The position numbers were made by a program, and so were the translations under genes. DNA of 41,565 nt from Microbispora sp. (GTDB lineage: Bacteria > Actinomycetota > Actinomycetes > Streptosporangiales > Streptosporangiaceae). The stretch is from assembly GCA_019689655.1 (NCBI GenBank), contig JADGHC010000002.1, positions 1 to 41,565 of the forward strand. The letters run 5' to 3'. The notes beneath the pieces are model-generated. The model was given only the letters and a program-made list of their open reading frames with translations. It did not search any database and was not told the DNA's origin. Below, one piece after another: positions 7,628 through 15,957 of this stretch (position 1 is the stretch's first letter; each line of letters begins with the position of its first letter).

Positions 7628-9279
7628 CCGGCGACCCGGCCGCCCACCCCGCGGGTGAGCCCCGGCCGGCCGTCGCCGTCAGGCAGTTGTCCAAGACGTT
7701 CCTCGGCCAGCGCGCCCTGCGGCAGGTGTCGTTCGACGTACGCCCCGGCGAGGTCCACGCGCTGCTCGGCGAGAACGGATCGGGCAAGTCGACACTGATC
7801 AAATGCCTGGCCGGCTACCACGAGCCCGACGAGGGCGCGATCGTCGAGATCGACGGGCGGCCCATGCCGCTGCCCTACGGCCCCGCCGAGGCGACCGCCG
7901 CCGGCCTGCTCTTCGTCCACCAGGATCTGGGCCTCATCCCCACCCTGACCGTTGCCGAGAACTTCGCGATCAACCGCGGGTTCGACACCGCGCCGATGGG
8001 GCGGATCGACTGGCCGGACATCCGGCGGCGGGCGCGGGCCGAGCTGGCCGTCCTCGGCCATGACGTGCCGGTGGACCGGCGGGTGGGGCGGCTGCCGGTC
8101 GCCGAGCAGACCATCGTCGCCATCGCCCGCGCGTTGGCCGGCGCCGGGCGGGGCGCGCGGATGCTCGTCCTGGACGAGCCCACCGCCGCACTGCCCGACG
8201 CCGAGACCAAGCGCCTGCTCGCCGCCGTCCGGCAGGTCGTGGCGAACGGTGTCGGGGTCGTCTACGTCTCGCACAAGCTCCACGAGATCCTGGAGATCGC
8301 CGACCGCGCGACCGTGCTGCGCGACGGGCGCGTCGTCGCCACCGTCGACGTACCCGGAATGTCGGAACAAGACCTGGTACGCCTGATCGTGGGCCACGAC
8401 CTGCCCGGCCGTACGGCGGCAAGCGCCGGGCCGCGCACCAAGGGCGGCACCCGTGGGGCCGCGAGCCGTACCTCGCGCCCCGCCGACGCCCGGACCGGGG
8501 AGGAGCTGCTGTCCGTGTCGGGGCTGCGGGGGCACCGCCTGCGTGGCGTGTCCTTCTCCGTGCGCCGGGGCGAGGTGGTCGGGATCGCCGGGATGCTCGG
8601 CTCGGGCCGCAGCGAGCTCGCCAGGCTGCTGTTCGGCGCCCAGCGGCCGGTGGGCGGCGAGATCCGGCTGCGCGGCACGCCGGTACGTCACCGTACGCCC
8701 CGTGACGCGGTGCGCGACGGCGTCGCGCTCATCCCCGAGGACCGGCGGCGCGAGGGCGGGTTCCTGCAGATGCCCGTGTCCCGGAACCTGACACTGCCGG
8801 CCATCCGGCGGTTCTGGCGGAAGGGCCGGATCGCGGGGCGGGCCGAGCGGTCGTGCGTCGACGGCCTCATAGCGGAGTTCCGGGTCAGCCCCGCCGCCCC
8901 CGAGCGCAGGTTCGGCGTGCTGTCGGGCGGCAACCAGCAGAAGGTCGTCATCGCCAAGTGGTTCAACACCCGCCCGGACCTGGTCATCTTCGACGAGCCC
9001 GTACAGGGGGTGGACGTGGGCGCCAAGGAGGAGATCTTCGGGCTGGTGTCCGAGGCGGCCGGCCGGGGCGCCGGTGTCCTGCTCATCTCCTCCGAGCTCG
9101 ACGAAATGCTCGGGTTGTGCGATCGGGTGCTCGTCCTGCGCGACGGAGAGCTGGTCGCCGACCTGCCGGGTGCCGGCCTCGACCGGACGACGCTGACCCG
9201 GCTCGTCTACTTCGGTACGGGGCGGAGCGCGGAAACCAGTGACAGCGCAAGCACGACAGTGGAGAGGGCACTCTCATGA
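7624..9279 (+). CDS. Sugar ABC transporter ATPase with two nucleotide-binding domains (RbsA/XylG-like)
   Basis: Energises uptake with the neighbouring permease. The ATG at 7624 overlaps the SBP stop, giving 551 aa. Domain 1 has Walker A GENGSGKST near residue 50, a degenerate signature LPVAEQT, and Walker B LVLDEPTAAL. Domain 2 has the degenerate Walker A GMLGSGRSE typical of RbsA second halves, the signature LSGGNQQK and Walker B LVIFDEPVQGVDVG. This asymmetry is normal for carbohydrate uptake family CUT2 transporters. It overlaps the permease gene by 4 nt (ATGA), so the three subunits are translationally coupled. Confidence 0.95.
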   Translation: MTGDPAAHPAGEPRPAVAVRQLSKTFLGQRALRQVSFDVRPGEVHALLGENGSGKSTLIKCLAGYHEPDEGAIVEIDGRPMPLPYGPAEATAAGLLFVHQDLGLIPTLTVAENFAINRGFDTAPMGRIDWPDIRRRARAELAVLGHDVPVDRRVGRLPVAEQTIVAIARALAGAGRGARMLVLDEPTAALPDAETKRLLAAVRQVVANGVGVVYVSHKLHEILEIADRATVLRDGRVVATVDVPGMSEQDLVRLIVGHDLPGRTAASAGPRTKGGTRGAASRTSRPADARTGEELLSVSGLRGHRLRGVSFSVRRGEVVGIAGMLGSGRSELARLLFGAQRPVGGEIRLRGTPVRHRTPRDAVRDGVALIPEDRRREGGFLQMPVSRNLTLPAIRRFWRKGRIAGRAERSCVDGLIAEFRVSPAAPERRFGVLSGGNQQKVVIAKWFNTRPDLVIFDEPVQGVDVGAKEEIFGLVSEAAGRGAGVLLISSELDEMLGLCDRVLVLRDGELVADLPGAGLDRTTLTRLVYFGTGRSAETSDSASTTVERALS

Positions 9280-10304
9280 CAGCTCCGGCAGATCAACTGG
9301 CACCCGCCGCCTCCGGCGTACGCGAGGTCCGATCCGTGCGCCTGCCCGGCGGGCGGCGTGAACCGCTGGCCCTGTTCATGGCACGGGTGGCGCTGCCGCT
9401 CCTGCTGCTCGTCCTGCTGGTGGTGTTCTCGCTGCTGCGGCCGGCGACGTTCTTCACCCTCGACAACCTGGGCACGGTCCTGACTCTGCAGGCCGTCCTG
9501 GGCGTCCTCGCGCTGGGACTGCTGCTGCCGCTGATCGTCGGCGAGCTCGACCTGTCCGTCGCGGCCAACCTGGGGCTCGGGGTCATCCTCGTCACGGGCC
9601 TCACCTCGCAGCAGCGGCTGCCCCTCGTCGTGGCCATCGTGGTGGCCGCCGTCGTCTGCACGCTCGTGGGCGTGGTCAACGGGCTGCTGGTCACCAAGGT
9701 GGGCATCAACTCGTTCATCGTCACGATCGGCATGAGCACCGTCATCGGCGGGCTAGTCTCTGCCTACACCCAGGGCAACGTCTTCTACGACGGCATCCCC
9801 CCGGCGCTGGTGACCATCGGTCAGGGCCGGCTGCTGGGCGTGCCCCTCCCCGTCGTGTACGCGGTCGTGCTGGCGATCGTGGTCTGGTACGTATTGTCCC
9901 ACACTCCCGTCGGCCGCTACCTGTACGCGATCGGCGGGTCCCGGGAGGCGGCACGGCTCAGCGGCGTCCCGGTGCGCGGGCTCACGCTGGCCGCCTTCGC
10001 GGGCGCGGGATTGCTGGCGGGCGTCGCGGGGATCGTCCAGGCCGGCATCCTGGGCAGCGGCAATCCCACCGTGGGGCCGCCGCTGCTGCTGCCGGCGTAC
10101 GCGGCGGCCTTCCTGGGGGCGACCGCGATCCAGCCCGGCGTGTTCAACGTCTGGGGCACGATCATCGCCGTCGTCACGATCCAGGTCGGTACGACCGGCC
10201 TGGCGCTGGTCGGAGCGCCCTTCTGGATCGAGCCGGTCTTCACCGGGCTGGCGCTCATCCTGGCCGTGGCGACCGCCCGCTACCTGCGGGGCGAAGCGCT
10301 CTAG
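9276..10304 (+). CDS. Sugar ABC transporter permease (RbsC-like)
   Basis: Inner-membrane channel subunit, 342 aa, with an N-terminal cytoplasmic segment of about 35 residues followed by some eight to ten hydrophobic helices. The region ELDLSVAANLGLGVI corresponds to the conserved G-hxDLSV signature of BPD_transp_2 (RbsC) permeases, and SREAARLSGVPVRG to the ATPase-coupling loop. Start ATG 9276 overlaps the ATPase stop. It pairs with the double-domain ATPase and the SBP upstream. Confidence 0.94.
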   Translation: MTAPADQLAPAASGVREVRSVRLPGGRREPLALFMARVALPLLLLVLLVVFSLLRPATFFTLDNLGTVLTLQAVLGVLALGLLLPLIVGELDLSVAANLGLGVILVTGLTSQQRLPLVVAIVVAAVVCTLVGVVNGLLVTKVGINSFIVTIGMSTVIGGLVSAYTQGNVFYDGIPPALVTIGQGRLLGVPLPVVYAVVLAIVVWYVLSHTPVGRYLYAIGGSREAARLSGVPVRGLTLAAFAGAGLLAGVAGIVQAGILGSGNPTVGPPLLLPAYAAAFLGATAIQPGVFNVWGTIIAVVTIQVGTTGLALVGAPFWIEPVFTGLALILAVATARYLRGEAL

Positions 10305-10360
10305 CGCCGGCCCGCCACCGTCATCGTTCCATCAGCGTTCACCGAAGGAGACACGGGAAG

Positions 10361-11152
10361 ATGCGCATCGACCTGTCGGGCAAGACCGCACTCGTCACCG
10401 GTTCGACGCTGGGCATCGGCCTGGCGACCGCCATGGGACTCGCGGAGGCCGGCGCCGCGGTCGTCGTCAACGGCCGCGGCGAGGCCGGCGTGGCGCGGGC
10501 CATCGAGCGGATCAAGGCCGCCCACCCCGGGGCCGACGTGCGCGGCGTGGCCGCCGACCTGGGCAGCGCCGCGGGGTTCGAGACCCTGGCGGCCGCCGTG
10601 CCGCAGGTGGACGTGCTGGTCAACAACCTGGGCATCTTCGAACCGCGCGAGTTCTTCGACATCGACGACGCCGAGTGGCTGCGCTTCTTCGAGATCAACG
10701 TCATGAGCGGGATCCGTGCGGCGCGCGCGTACCTGCCGGGCATGCTGGAGCGCGACTGGGGGAGGATCGTCTTCGTCTCCAGCGAGTCGGCGCTGCAGGT
10801 GCCGCCGGAGATGATGCACTACGGGATGACCAAGACCGCCCAGCTCGCGATCTCCCGCGGCCTGGCCGAGCGGTGCGCCGGCACCGGGGTCACGGTCAAC
10901 GCCGTGCTCCCCGGCCCGACCGCCTCCGAGGGCGTGAGCAACTTCGTGATGGCCCTCGGCGCCACGGCCGACGACCCCCAGGACGCGGTCGACGCGTTCG
11001 TCAAGGAGCACCGGCCGACCTCCATCCTGCGCCGGGCGGCCACCCCGGCCGAGGTCGCGAACATGATCGTCTATCTCTGCTCGCCGCAGGCGGCGGCCAC
11101 GACCGGCGCGAGCGTGTCGGTCGACGGCGGCACCAGGCGTTCCATCGTGTGA
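10361..11152 (+). CDS. Short-chain dehydrogenase/reductase (SDR)
   Basis: NAD(P)-dependent oxidoreductase of 263 aa, the usual length for classical SDRs. The nucleotide-binding motif TGSTLGIG is near residue 14, the NNLG motif is near residue 87, and the catalytic Ser precedes Tyr-x-x-x-Lys in YGMTK. The start ATG 10361 follows GAAGGAGAC. It is 56 nt after the permease gene, so probably in the same unit. It resembles gluconate 5-dehydrogenase-type or 3-oxoacyl reductase-like SDRs. In this context oxidation of the imported polyol or sugar acid is a reasonable inference; substrate specificity is unknown. Confidence 0.9.
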   Translation: MRIDLSGKTALVTGSTLGIGLATAMGLAEAGAAVVVNGRGEAGVARAIERIKAAHPGADVRGVAADLGSAAGFETLAAAVPQVDVLVNNLGIFEPREFFDIDDAEWLRFFEINVMSGIRAARAYLPGMLERDWGRIVFVSSESALQVPPEMMHYGMTKTAQLAISRGLAERCAGTGVTVNAVLPGPTASEGVSNFVMALGATADDPQDAVDAFVKEHRPTSILRRAATPAEVANMIVYLCSPQAAATTGASVSVDGGTRRSIV

Positions 11153-11199
11153 GCCGCCCGCACGACGGGCGGCCCGCACCGCCGCGTCGTGCGCAGCGA

Positions 11200-11216
11200 T
11201 CGAAGAAATACCCACC
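11200..11216 (+). promoter_or_regulatory. Putative RpiR operator, copy 2 (upstream of transport unit 2)
   Basis: TCGAAGAAATACCCACC lies 34 nt before the second SBP start. It matches copy 1 at 15 of 17 positions. The centre is less palindromic than in copy 1, so this may be a weaker site. CATATG and an A/T-rich stretch follow and probably hold the promoter. Confidence 0.55.
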
Positions 11217-11249
11217 ATATGTTCCAACATTTGAGGAAGGTTCTACGAC

Positions 11250-12335
11250 ATGGGTGGAGAGACCATGCCTCCTCCGCGCCGGAGGACGGCCGTCACGGTG
11301 CGGCGCGCCACCCCGCTCGCCCTGCCTCTGGCCCTCTGCCTGGCGGCCGGCCTGGCCACCGGATGCGGCGGCTCCACGGCCACCGCCCAGGATGAGGTGC
11401 TGGTCGGCCTGGTCACCAAGACCGACGACAACCCGTTCTACGTCAAGATGAAGGAAGGCGCCCAGGCGCGCAGCAAGCAGCTCGGCTTCCGCCTGCAGTC
11501 CCTGGCGGGCAAGGGGCAGAGCGACAACGACTCCCAGGTCCAGGCCGTCGAGAACCTGGTGGCCGCGGGCGCCAAGGCCATCCTCATCACTCCGGCCGAC
11601 TCCAAGGCGATCCTGCCCGCCATCGACAAGGCACGTGCCAAGGGCGTCCTGGTCCTCGCCCTGGACTCGCCCACCGACCCGGTCTCGGCGACCGACGGCA
11701 CTTTCGCCACCGACAACTACCAGGCCGGCCTCCTCATCGGCCGCTGGGCCAAGGAGACCTTCAAGGACAAGCCGGCGAAGATCGCGATGCTCGACCTGAG
11801 CCCGGCCCAGGTAGCGGTGGACGTGCAGCGTGACCAGGGCTTCCTGGAGGGGTTCGGGATCGACGTCAAGGACCGGACCCGGATCGGCGACGAGTCCGAC
11901 CCGCGGATCGTCGGGCACGAGGTGACGGACGCCAACGAGGAGGGCGGCCGTACGGCGATGGAGAAGCTGCTGCAGAAGGACCGCGGCATCAACCTCGTCT
12001 ACACCATCAACGAACCGGCCGCCGCCGGCGCCTACGAGGCGGTGAAGGCGGCGGGACTGCAGGACTCGGTCACGATCGTCTCCATCGACGGCGGGTGCCC
12101 CGGCGTGCGCAACGTGGCGGGCAAGGTCATCGGGGCGACCTCGATGCAGTTCCCGATCAAGATGGCGACGGACGCCCTGGACGCCGTCGCGGCGTACCTC
12201 AAGGACGGAACGAAGCCCGGCACGTCCGACGGCCTGGAGTTCACCAACACCGGGGTCACCCTCATCACCGACCGCCCGGTGCCCGGCGTGCCGTCGCAGG
12301 ACAGCGCGTGGGGCCTGAAGAACTGCTGGGGGTAA
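11250..12335 (+). CDS. Sugar ABC transporter substrate-binding lipoprotein (FrcB-like)
   Basis: Second sugar-binding lipoprotein, 361 aa. ATG 11250 lies 9 nt after GAGGAAGG. A signal peptide ends in LATGC, with the lipid-modified cysteine near residue 39. The Peripla_BP_4 domain starts with VGLVTKTDDNPFYVKMKEG, and the protein ends GLKNCWG, an ending I associate with FrcB fructose/ribose/mannose binders. It differs in sequence from the first SBP, so the two transporters are not a recent duplication. It is followed 3 nt later by its permease. Ligand inferred only as a monosaccharide or polyol. Confidence 0.92.
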   Translation: MGGETMPPPRRRTAVTVRRATPLALPLALCLAAGLATGCGGSTATAQDEVLVGLVTKTDDNPFYVKMKEGAQARSKQLGFRLQSLAGKGQSDNDSQVQAVENLVAAGAKAILITPADSKAILPAIDKARAKGVLVLALDSPTDPVSATDGTFATDNYQAGLLIGRWAKETFKDKPAKIAMLDLSPAQVAVDVQRDQGFLEGFGIDVKDRTRIGDESDPRIVGHEVTDANEEGGRTAMEKLLQKDRGINLVYTINEPAAAGAYEAVKAAGLQDSVTIVSIDGGCPGVRNVAGKVIGATSMQFPIKMATDALDAVAAYLKDGTKPGTSDGLEFTNTGVTLITDRPVPGVPSQDSAWGLKNCWG

Positions 12336-12338
12336 AGC

Positions 12339-13406
12339 ATGTCCACCAACCAAGCGATCGACGACCGCGGCATCCGCGACGCCGACGCCCGCGGCCGGCG
12401 GGTGGGCGAGCCGCTGACGACGCCGCCCCCGGCGCCGGCGGCCCGCCTCCAGCGCCTGCTGCACGCGCACCCCCTGACCGGCCCGGCGCTGGTGCTCGTC
12501 CTGGCCTGCGTCCTGTTCAGCCTGCTGATCGGGCCGCGGTTCTACCAGCCGGCCAACCTGTCGCTGGTGGTGCAGCAGGTGCAGATCATCGGCATGGTCG
12601 GCGTCGCGCAGACGCTGGTGATCCTCACCGCGGGCATCGACCTGTCCGTGGCGGCGATCATGGTGTTCACGACCGTGGTGGCGGCCCGGCTCGCGGTCGG
12701 CGCCGGCGTGCCCGCGGCACTGGCCCTGCTGGCCGGGTTCGCCGCGGGAGCGGCGTGCGGCGCGGTCAACGGCCTGCTCGTCACCAGGTTCCGGGTGCCG
12801 CCGTTCATCGCCACGCTCGGCACGCTCAACGTGTTCGGGGCGCTCACGCTGCTGGTGTCGGGCAGCCAGACCGTCCGGGGCGCCGACCTGCCCGCGCTGT
12901 TCCTGTGGCCCGGCCAGACGTTCTCGGCGTTCGGCGCGGACATCACCTATGGCAGCGCGCTCGTGCTGGTCGCGTTCCTGTTCGTCGCGCACGTCCTGCG
13001 CCGCACCGCCTGGGGCGAGCACGTCCACGTCACCGGCGACACCCTGGAGGGGGCGCGGCTGAGCGGCATCCGCACCGATCGGGTCCTGCTGTCGGTGTAC
13101 GTCATCGCGGGCCTGATCTGCGCCGTCGCGGGCTGGTTCCTCATCGGCCGGGTCGGCTCGGTGAGCCCCTTCTCCGGGGAGAACGTCAACCTCAGCAGCA
13201 TCACCGCCGTGGTCATCGGCGGGACGAGCCTCTTCGGCGGCCGGGGCCACGTCGCCGGGACGCTCCTGGGAGCCCTGATCGTCGGCGTCTTCAGCAACGG
13301 CCTGACCCTGGCCGGCGTCGACGTCCTCTGGCAGACCTTCACCATCGGCGTGCTCGTCGTCGCGGCCGTCGGCGTCGATCAATGGACGAGGAGGGTGGGA
13401 GGATGA
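12339..13406 (+). CDS. Sugar ABC transporter permease (FrcC-like)
   Basis: Membrane subunit of the second importer, 355 aa. A cytoplasmic N-terminus of roughly 45 residues precedes eight to ten hydrophobic helices. AGIDLSVAAIMVFTT carries the DLSV signature of the BPD_transp_2 family, and LEGARLSGIRTDRV is the coupling loop. It starts 3 nt after the SBP stop and overlaps the ATPase gene by 4 nt (ATGA). Confidence 0.94.
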   Translation: MSTNQAIDDRGIRDADARGRRVGEPLTTPPPAPAARLQRLLHAHPLTGPALVLVLACVLFSLLIGPRFYQPANLSLVVQQVQIIGMVGVAQTLVILTAGIDLSVAAIMVFTTVVAARLAVGAGVPAALALLAGFAAGAACGAVNGLLVTRFRVPPFIATLGTLNVFGALTLLVSGSQTVRGADLPALFLWPGQTFSAFGADITYGSALVLVAFLFVAHVLRRTAWGEHVHVTGDTLEGARLSGIRTDRVLLSVYVIAGLICAVAGWFLIGRVGSVSPFSGENVNLSSITAVVIGGTSLFGGRGHVAGTLLGALIVGVFSNGLTLAGVDVLWQTFTIGVLVVAAVGVDQWTRRVGG

Positions 13407-14242
13407 TCTCACCTGGCCGCGGCCCCGTACCGGCCGCCAAGACCGTCACCGCGCCGGACCAGGGTTCGCTGCCCGTCCTGGTCGCGCGCGGGCTCACCAA
13501 GCGGTACGGGCACGTCACCGCACTGGACGGCACCGATCTGACCCTGCGCCGGGACGAGGTCCTGGCCGTCATCGGCGACAACGGCGCGGGCAAGTCGACC
13601 CTCATCAAGTGCCTGTCCGGGGCGGTCGTCCCCGACGAGGGCACCATCGAGGTGGACGGCCGGCGGGTCGCGTTCCGCGGACCGCTGGACGCGCGCGCCG
13701 CGGGCATCGAGACCGTGTACCAGCACCTGGCCATCGCACCGGCCCGGGACATCGCCGCCAACCTCTACCTGGGCCGCGAACTGCGCCGCAAGGGGTTCGC
13801 CGGGTGGGGGCTGCGCCTGCTCGACCGCAAGGCGATGCGGGCCAACACCCGGGAACTCCTCGACAGCCTGGGGCTGCTGACGATCCAGAGCCTGGACCAG
13901 GCGGCGGAGACGCTGTCCGGAGGCCAGCGCCAGGGCATCGCCGTCGCGCGCGCCGCGGCCTTCGGCAGCCGCGTCGTCATCATGGACGAGCCGACCGCGG
14001 CGCTCGGCGTGAAGGAGTCGCGCAAGGTCCTCGACCTGATCCTGGAGATCAAGAACCGGGGCATCCCGGTCATCCTGATCAGCCACGACATGCCGCACGT
14101 GTTCGAGGTCGCCGACCGGATCCACATCCAGCGGCTGGGACGGCGCATCGCGTGCGTGCCCACCGCGGACATCACGATGCCGGAGGCCGTGGCCCTGATG
14201 ACCGGGGCCTCCCAGCCGGGACCCGGGCACACCCAGGACTAA
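13403..14242 (+). CDS. Sugar ABC transporter ATPase, single domain (FrcA-like)
   Basis: The track ORF from 12095 runs antiphase through the permease. The real start is ATG 13403, overlapping the permease stop and preceded by GGGAGG, giving 279 aa. Walker A is GDNGAGKST, signature LSGGQRQG, Walker B VVIMDEPTAALG and the switch histidine is in LISHDMPH. One nucleotide-binding domain per chain is the FrcA arrangement, in contrast to the double-domain ATPase of the first importer, so it should work as a homodimer. Gene order SBP-permease-ATPase also matches frcBCA. Confidence 0.94.
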   Translation: MISPGRGPVPAAKTVTAPDQGSLPVLVARGLTKRYGHVTALDGTDLTLRRDEVLAVIGDNGAGKSTLIKCLSGAVVPDEGTIEVDGRRVAFRGPLDARAAGIETVYQHLAIAPARDIAANLYLGRELRRKGFAGWGLRLLDRKAMRANTRELLDSLGLLTIQSLDQAAETLSGGQRQGIAVARAAAFGSRVVIMDEPTAALGVKESRKVLDLILEIKNRGIPVILISHDMPHVFEVADRIHIQRLGRRIACVPTADITMPEAVALMTGASQPGPGHTQD

Positions 14243-14245
14243 ATA

Positions 14246-14262
14246 TCGAAGAAACTTCCACG
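14246..14262 (+). promoter_or_regulatory. Putative RpiR operator, copy 3 (upstream of the enzyme operon)
   Basis: TCGAAGAAACTTCCACG sits 58 nt before the GTG start of the hydrolase. It keeps the invariant TCGAAGAAA and CCAC. TAGAGT (14264-14269), a possible -10, directly follows, so a bound repressor would block polymerase. Confidence 0.6.
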
Positions 14263-14275
14263 ATAGAGTAAAGTA

Positions 14276-14292
14276 GTGAACGAATTTCCATC
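14276..14292 (+). promoter_or_regulatory. Imperfect second operator copy in the enzyme-operon promoter
   Basis: GTGAACGAATTTCCATC matches copy 1 at 12 of 17 positions. It starts 30 bp after copy 3, close to three helical turns, so both would face the same side of the DNA. It also contains the GTG that the ORF track used as a start. Its use as an operator argues for the downstream start at 14321. Confidence 0.35.
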
Positions 14293-14320
14293 ATCGGCTC
14301 GTGTGAGGGGAGGACGGATC

Positions 14321-15253
14321 GTGCCCTCGCCCTCGATCGTGGCCGCCGGAACGCCCCGGCCGGGCGAGCTGGCTCCCCCCGAGTGGGCCGAGACGGTCCT
14401 GTGGTGGCTCGGTCAGGCCGGTTTCGCCGTGTGGCATCGCGGGACAACCCTCCTGATCGACCCCTACCTGAGCGACAGCCTCGCCGAGAAGTACCGCGGC
14501 CGGTTGTTCCCGCACACCCGGATGCACCCGCCGCCGGTCGATCCGGCACGGCTCACCGGCGTCGGCGTCGTGCTGCACACCCATGGCCACACCGACCACA
14601 TGGATCCGTGGACGATCCGCGACCTGCTGCGCGGAAACAGCCCGCTGTTCGTCGCCCCGCGCGCCGTGCGCGAGCTGGCCCTGGAGCGGGGCATTCCCCC
14701 GGAGCGGCTGCTCGCCGTGAACGCGGGTGAGCGCGTGACGCCACATCCCGAGGTCACCGTCCACGTGGTGCCGGCGGCACACGAACGGCTCGAAACCGAC
14801 GAGAACGGCGACCACCGCTTCCTGGGGTACGTGATCCGGATCGGCGGCATCACGCTCTACCACTCCGGTGACTGCGTTCCCTACCCCGGCCAGGCGGAGC
14901 TTCTGGCCGAGCACGCCGTGGACATCGCGCTGCTGCCGGTCAACGGCCGCGACGCCCACCGGCTCAACAACGGCGTCCCGGGCAACTTCACGGTCCTTGA
15001 GGCGGTGCGGCTGTGCCGGGAAGCGGGCATGGCGACCCTCGTCCCGCACCACATCGGGCTGTTCGACTTCAACACCGTCGATCCGCGGTGGGCCGCCGAG
15101 CAGCTTGAGGCGCATGCCCCTGACCTCCACTGGCTGCTGCCCGAACTCGGCGCGCCGTACGCGCTGGGACCCGCGCCCCGCGACCCGGAAGGAGCATCCC
15201 GCGTGCACGGCGGACGACAGCGTGACGGCCTCGTCGAAGGAGCCACACCGTGA
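14321..15253 (+). CDS. Metallo-beta-lactamase-fold hydrolase (UlaG-like lactonase candidate)
   Basis: Metal-dependent hydrolase of 310 aa. GTG 14321 is chosen because AGGGGAGGA lies 7 nt upstream; the track start at 14276 lies in the operator. The metal site is visible as HTHGHTDHMD, then HSGD and the late HHIGLFD, the pattern of the UlaG branch of the superfamily. UlaG opens L-ascorbate-6-phosphate lactone. Here opening of a sugar-acid lactone made by one of the dehydrogenases is a fair inference. It overlaps the aldolase gene by 4 nt (GTGA). Other substrates are possible because the fold is versatile. Confidence 0.82.
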   Translation: MPSPSIVAAGTPRPGELAPPEWAETVLWWLGQAGFAVWHRGTTLLIDPYLSDSLAEKYRGRLFPHTRMHPPPVDPARLTGVGVVLHTHGHTDHMDPWTIRDLLRGNSPLFVAPRAVRELALERGIPPERLLAVNAGERVTPHPEVTVHVVPAAHERLETDENGDHRFLGYVIRIGGITLYHSGDCVPYPGQAELLAEHAVDIALLPVNGRDAHRLNNGVPGNFTVLEAVRLCREAGMATLVPHHIGLFDFNTVDPRWAAEQLEAHAPDLHWLLPELGAPYALGPAPRDPEGASRVHGGRQRDGLVEGATP

Positions 15254-15948
15254 TCGAGACAGAGGCGCGGATCGGGGAGCTGGGCGTGGTGCCCGTCATC
15301 GCCATCGCCGACGCGGTGGACGCCGGCCCGCTGGGTGAGGCGCTGCTGGACGGGGGCCTGCCCGTAGCGGAGATCACCTTCCGGACGGGCGCCGCCGCCG
15401 ACGCCATCCGCGCGATGCGCCGCGACGCGCCCGGCGTGCTCGTCGGGGCGGGAACCGTGCTCGACGTCACGACGGTCGACGCCGCCCACGAGGCCGGCGC
15501 CCAGTTCGTGGTGACCCCGGGCACCAACCCGGCCGTCATCGAGCGGTGCCGGCGGCTCGGCCTGCCGATCGTCCCGGGCGTCAACTCGCCCACCGGTGTG
15601 GAAACCGTCCGCGCGATGGGGCTGCGCCTGATGAAGTTCTTCCCCGCCGTGCCCAGCGGCGGGATCCCGATGGTCCGTGCCCTGCACGGCCCGTACCCGG
15701 ACGTGCGGTTCATGCCGACGGGCGGCATCACCGCCGAGACCATGGGCGACTGGCTCGCCCAGCCGAACGTCACCGCGGTGGGCGGCACCTGGATCGCGCC
15801 CACCGCGCTGCTGGCCGGCCGCCGGTTCGGCGAGATCGCCCGCCGCGCGGGCGAGGCGGTCCGGATCGCCCGCACGACATCCCGGCACCCGTACGGCGCA
15901 CCCTTCGCGCACGCCGAACCCCCCAGATCCACCCCTGCGAACTATTGA
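15250..15948 (+). CDS. eda: KDPG/KHG-type class I aldolase
   Basis: Cleaves 2-keto-3-deoxy sugar acid phosphates to pyruvate and an aldehyde phosphate. The protein has 232 aa, slightly longer than E. coli Eda because of a C-terminal tail. Signature blocks are AEITFRTGAA (catalytic Glu), VGAGTVLD, VTPGTNPAV, PIVPGVNSPTGVE, and KFFPA with the Schiff-base lysine. Start GTG 15250 overlaps the hydrolase stop. No Edd-type or sugar-acid dehydratase that would make its substrate is encoded in the cluster. Either it is supplied from elsewhere or the aldolase acts on an unconventional 2-keto acid. Confidence 0.88.
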   Translation: MIETEARIGELGVVPVIAIADAVDAGPLGEALLDGGLPVAEITFRTGAAADAIRAMRRDAPGVLVGAGTVLDVTTVDAAHEAGAQFVVTPGTNPAVIERCRRLGLPIVPGVNSPTGVETVRAMGLRLMKFFPAVPSGGIPMVRALHGPYPDVRFMPTGGITAETMGDWLAQPNVTAVGGTWIAPTALLAGRRFGEIARRAGEAVRIARTTSRHPYGAPFAHAEPPRSTPANY

Positions 15949-15957
15949 GGAGACAGC

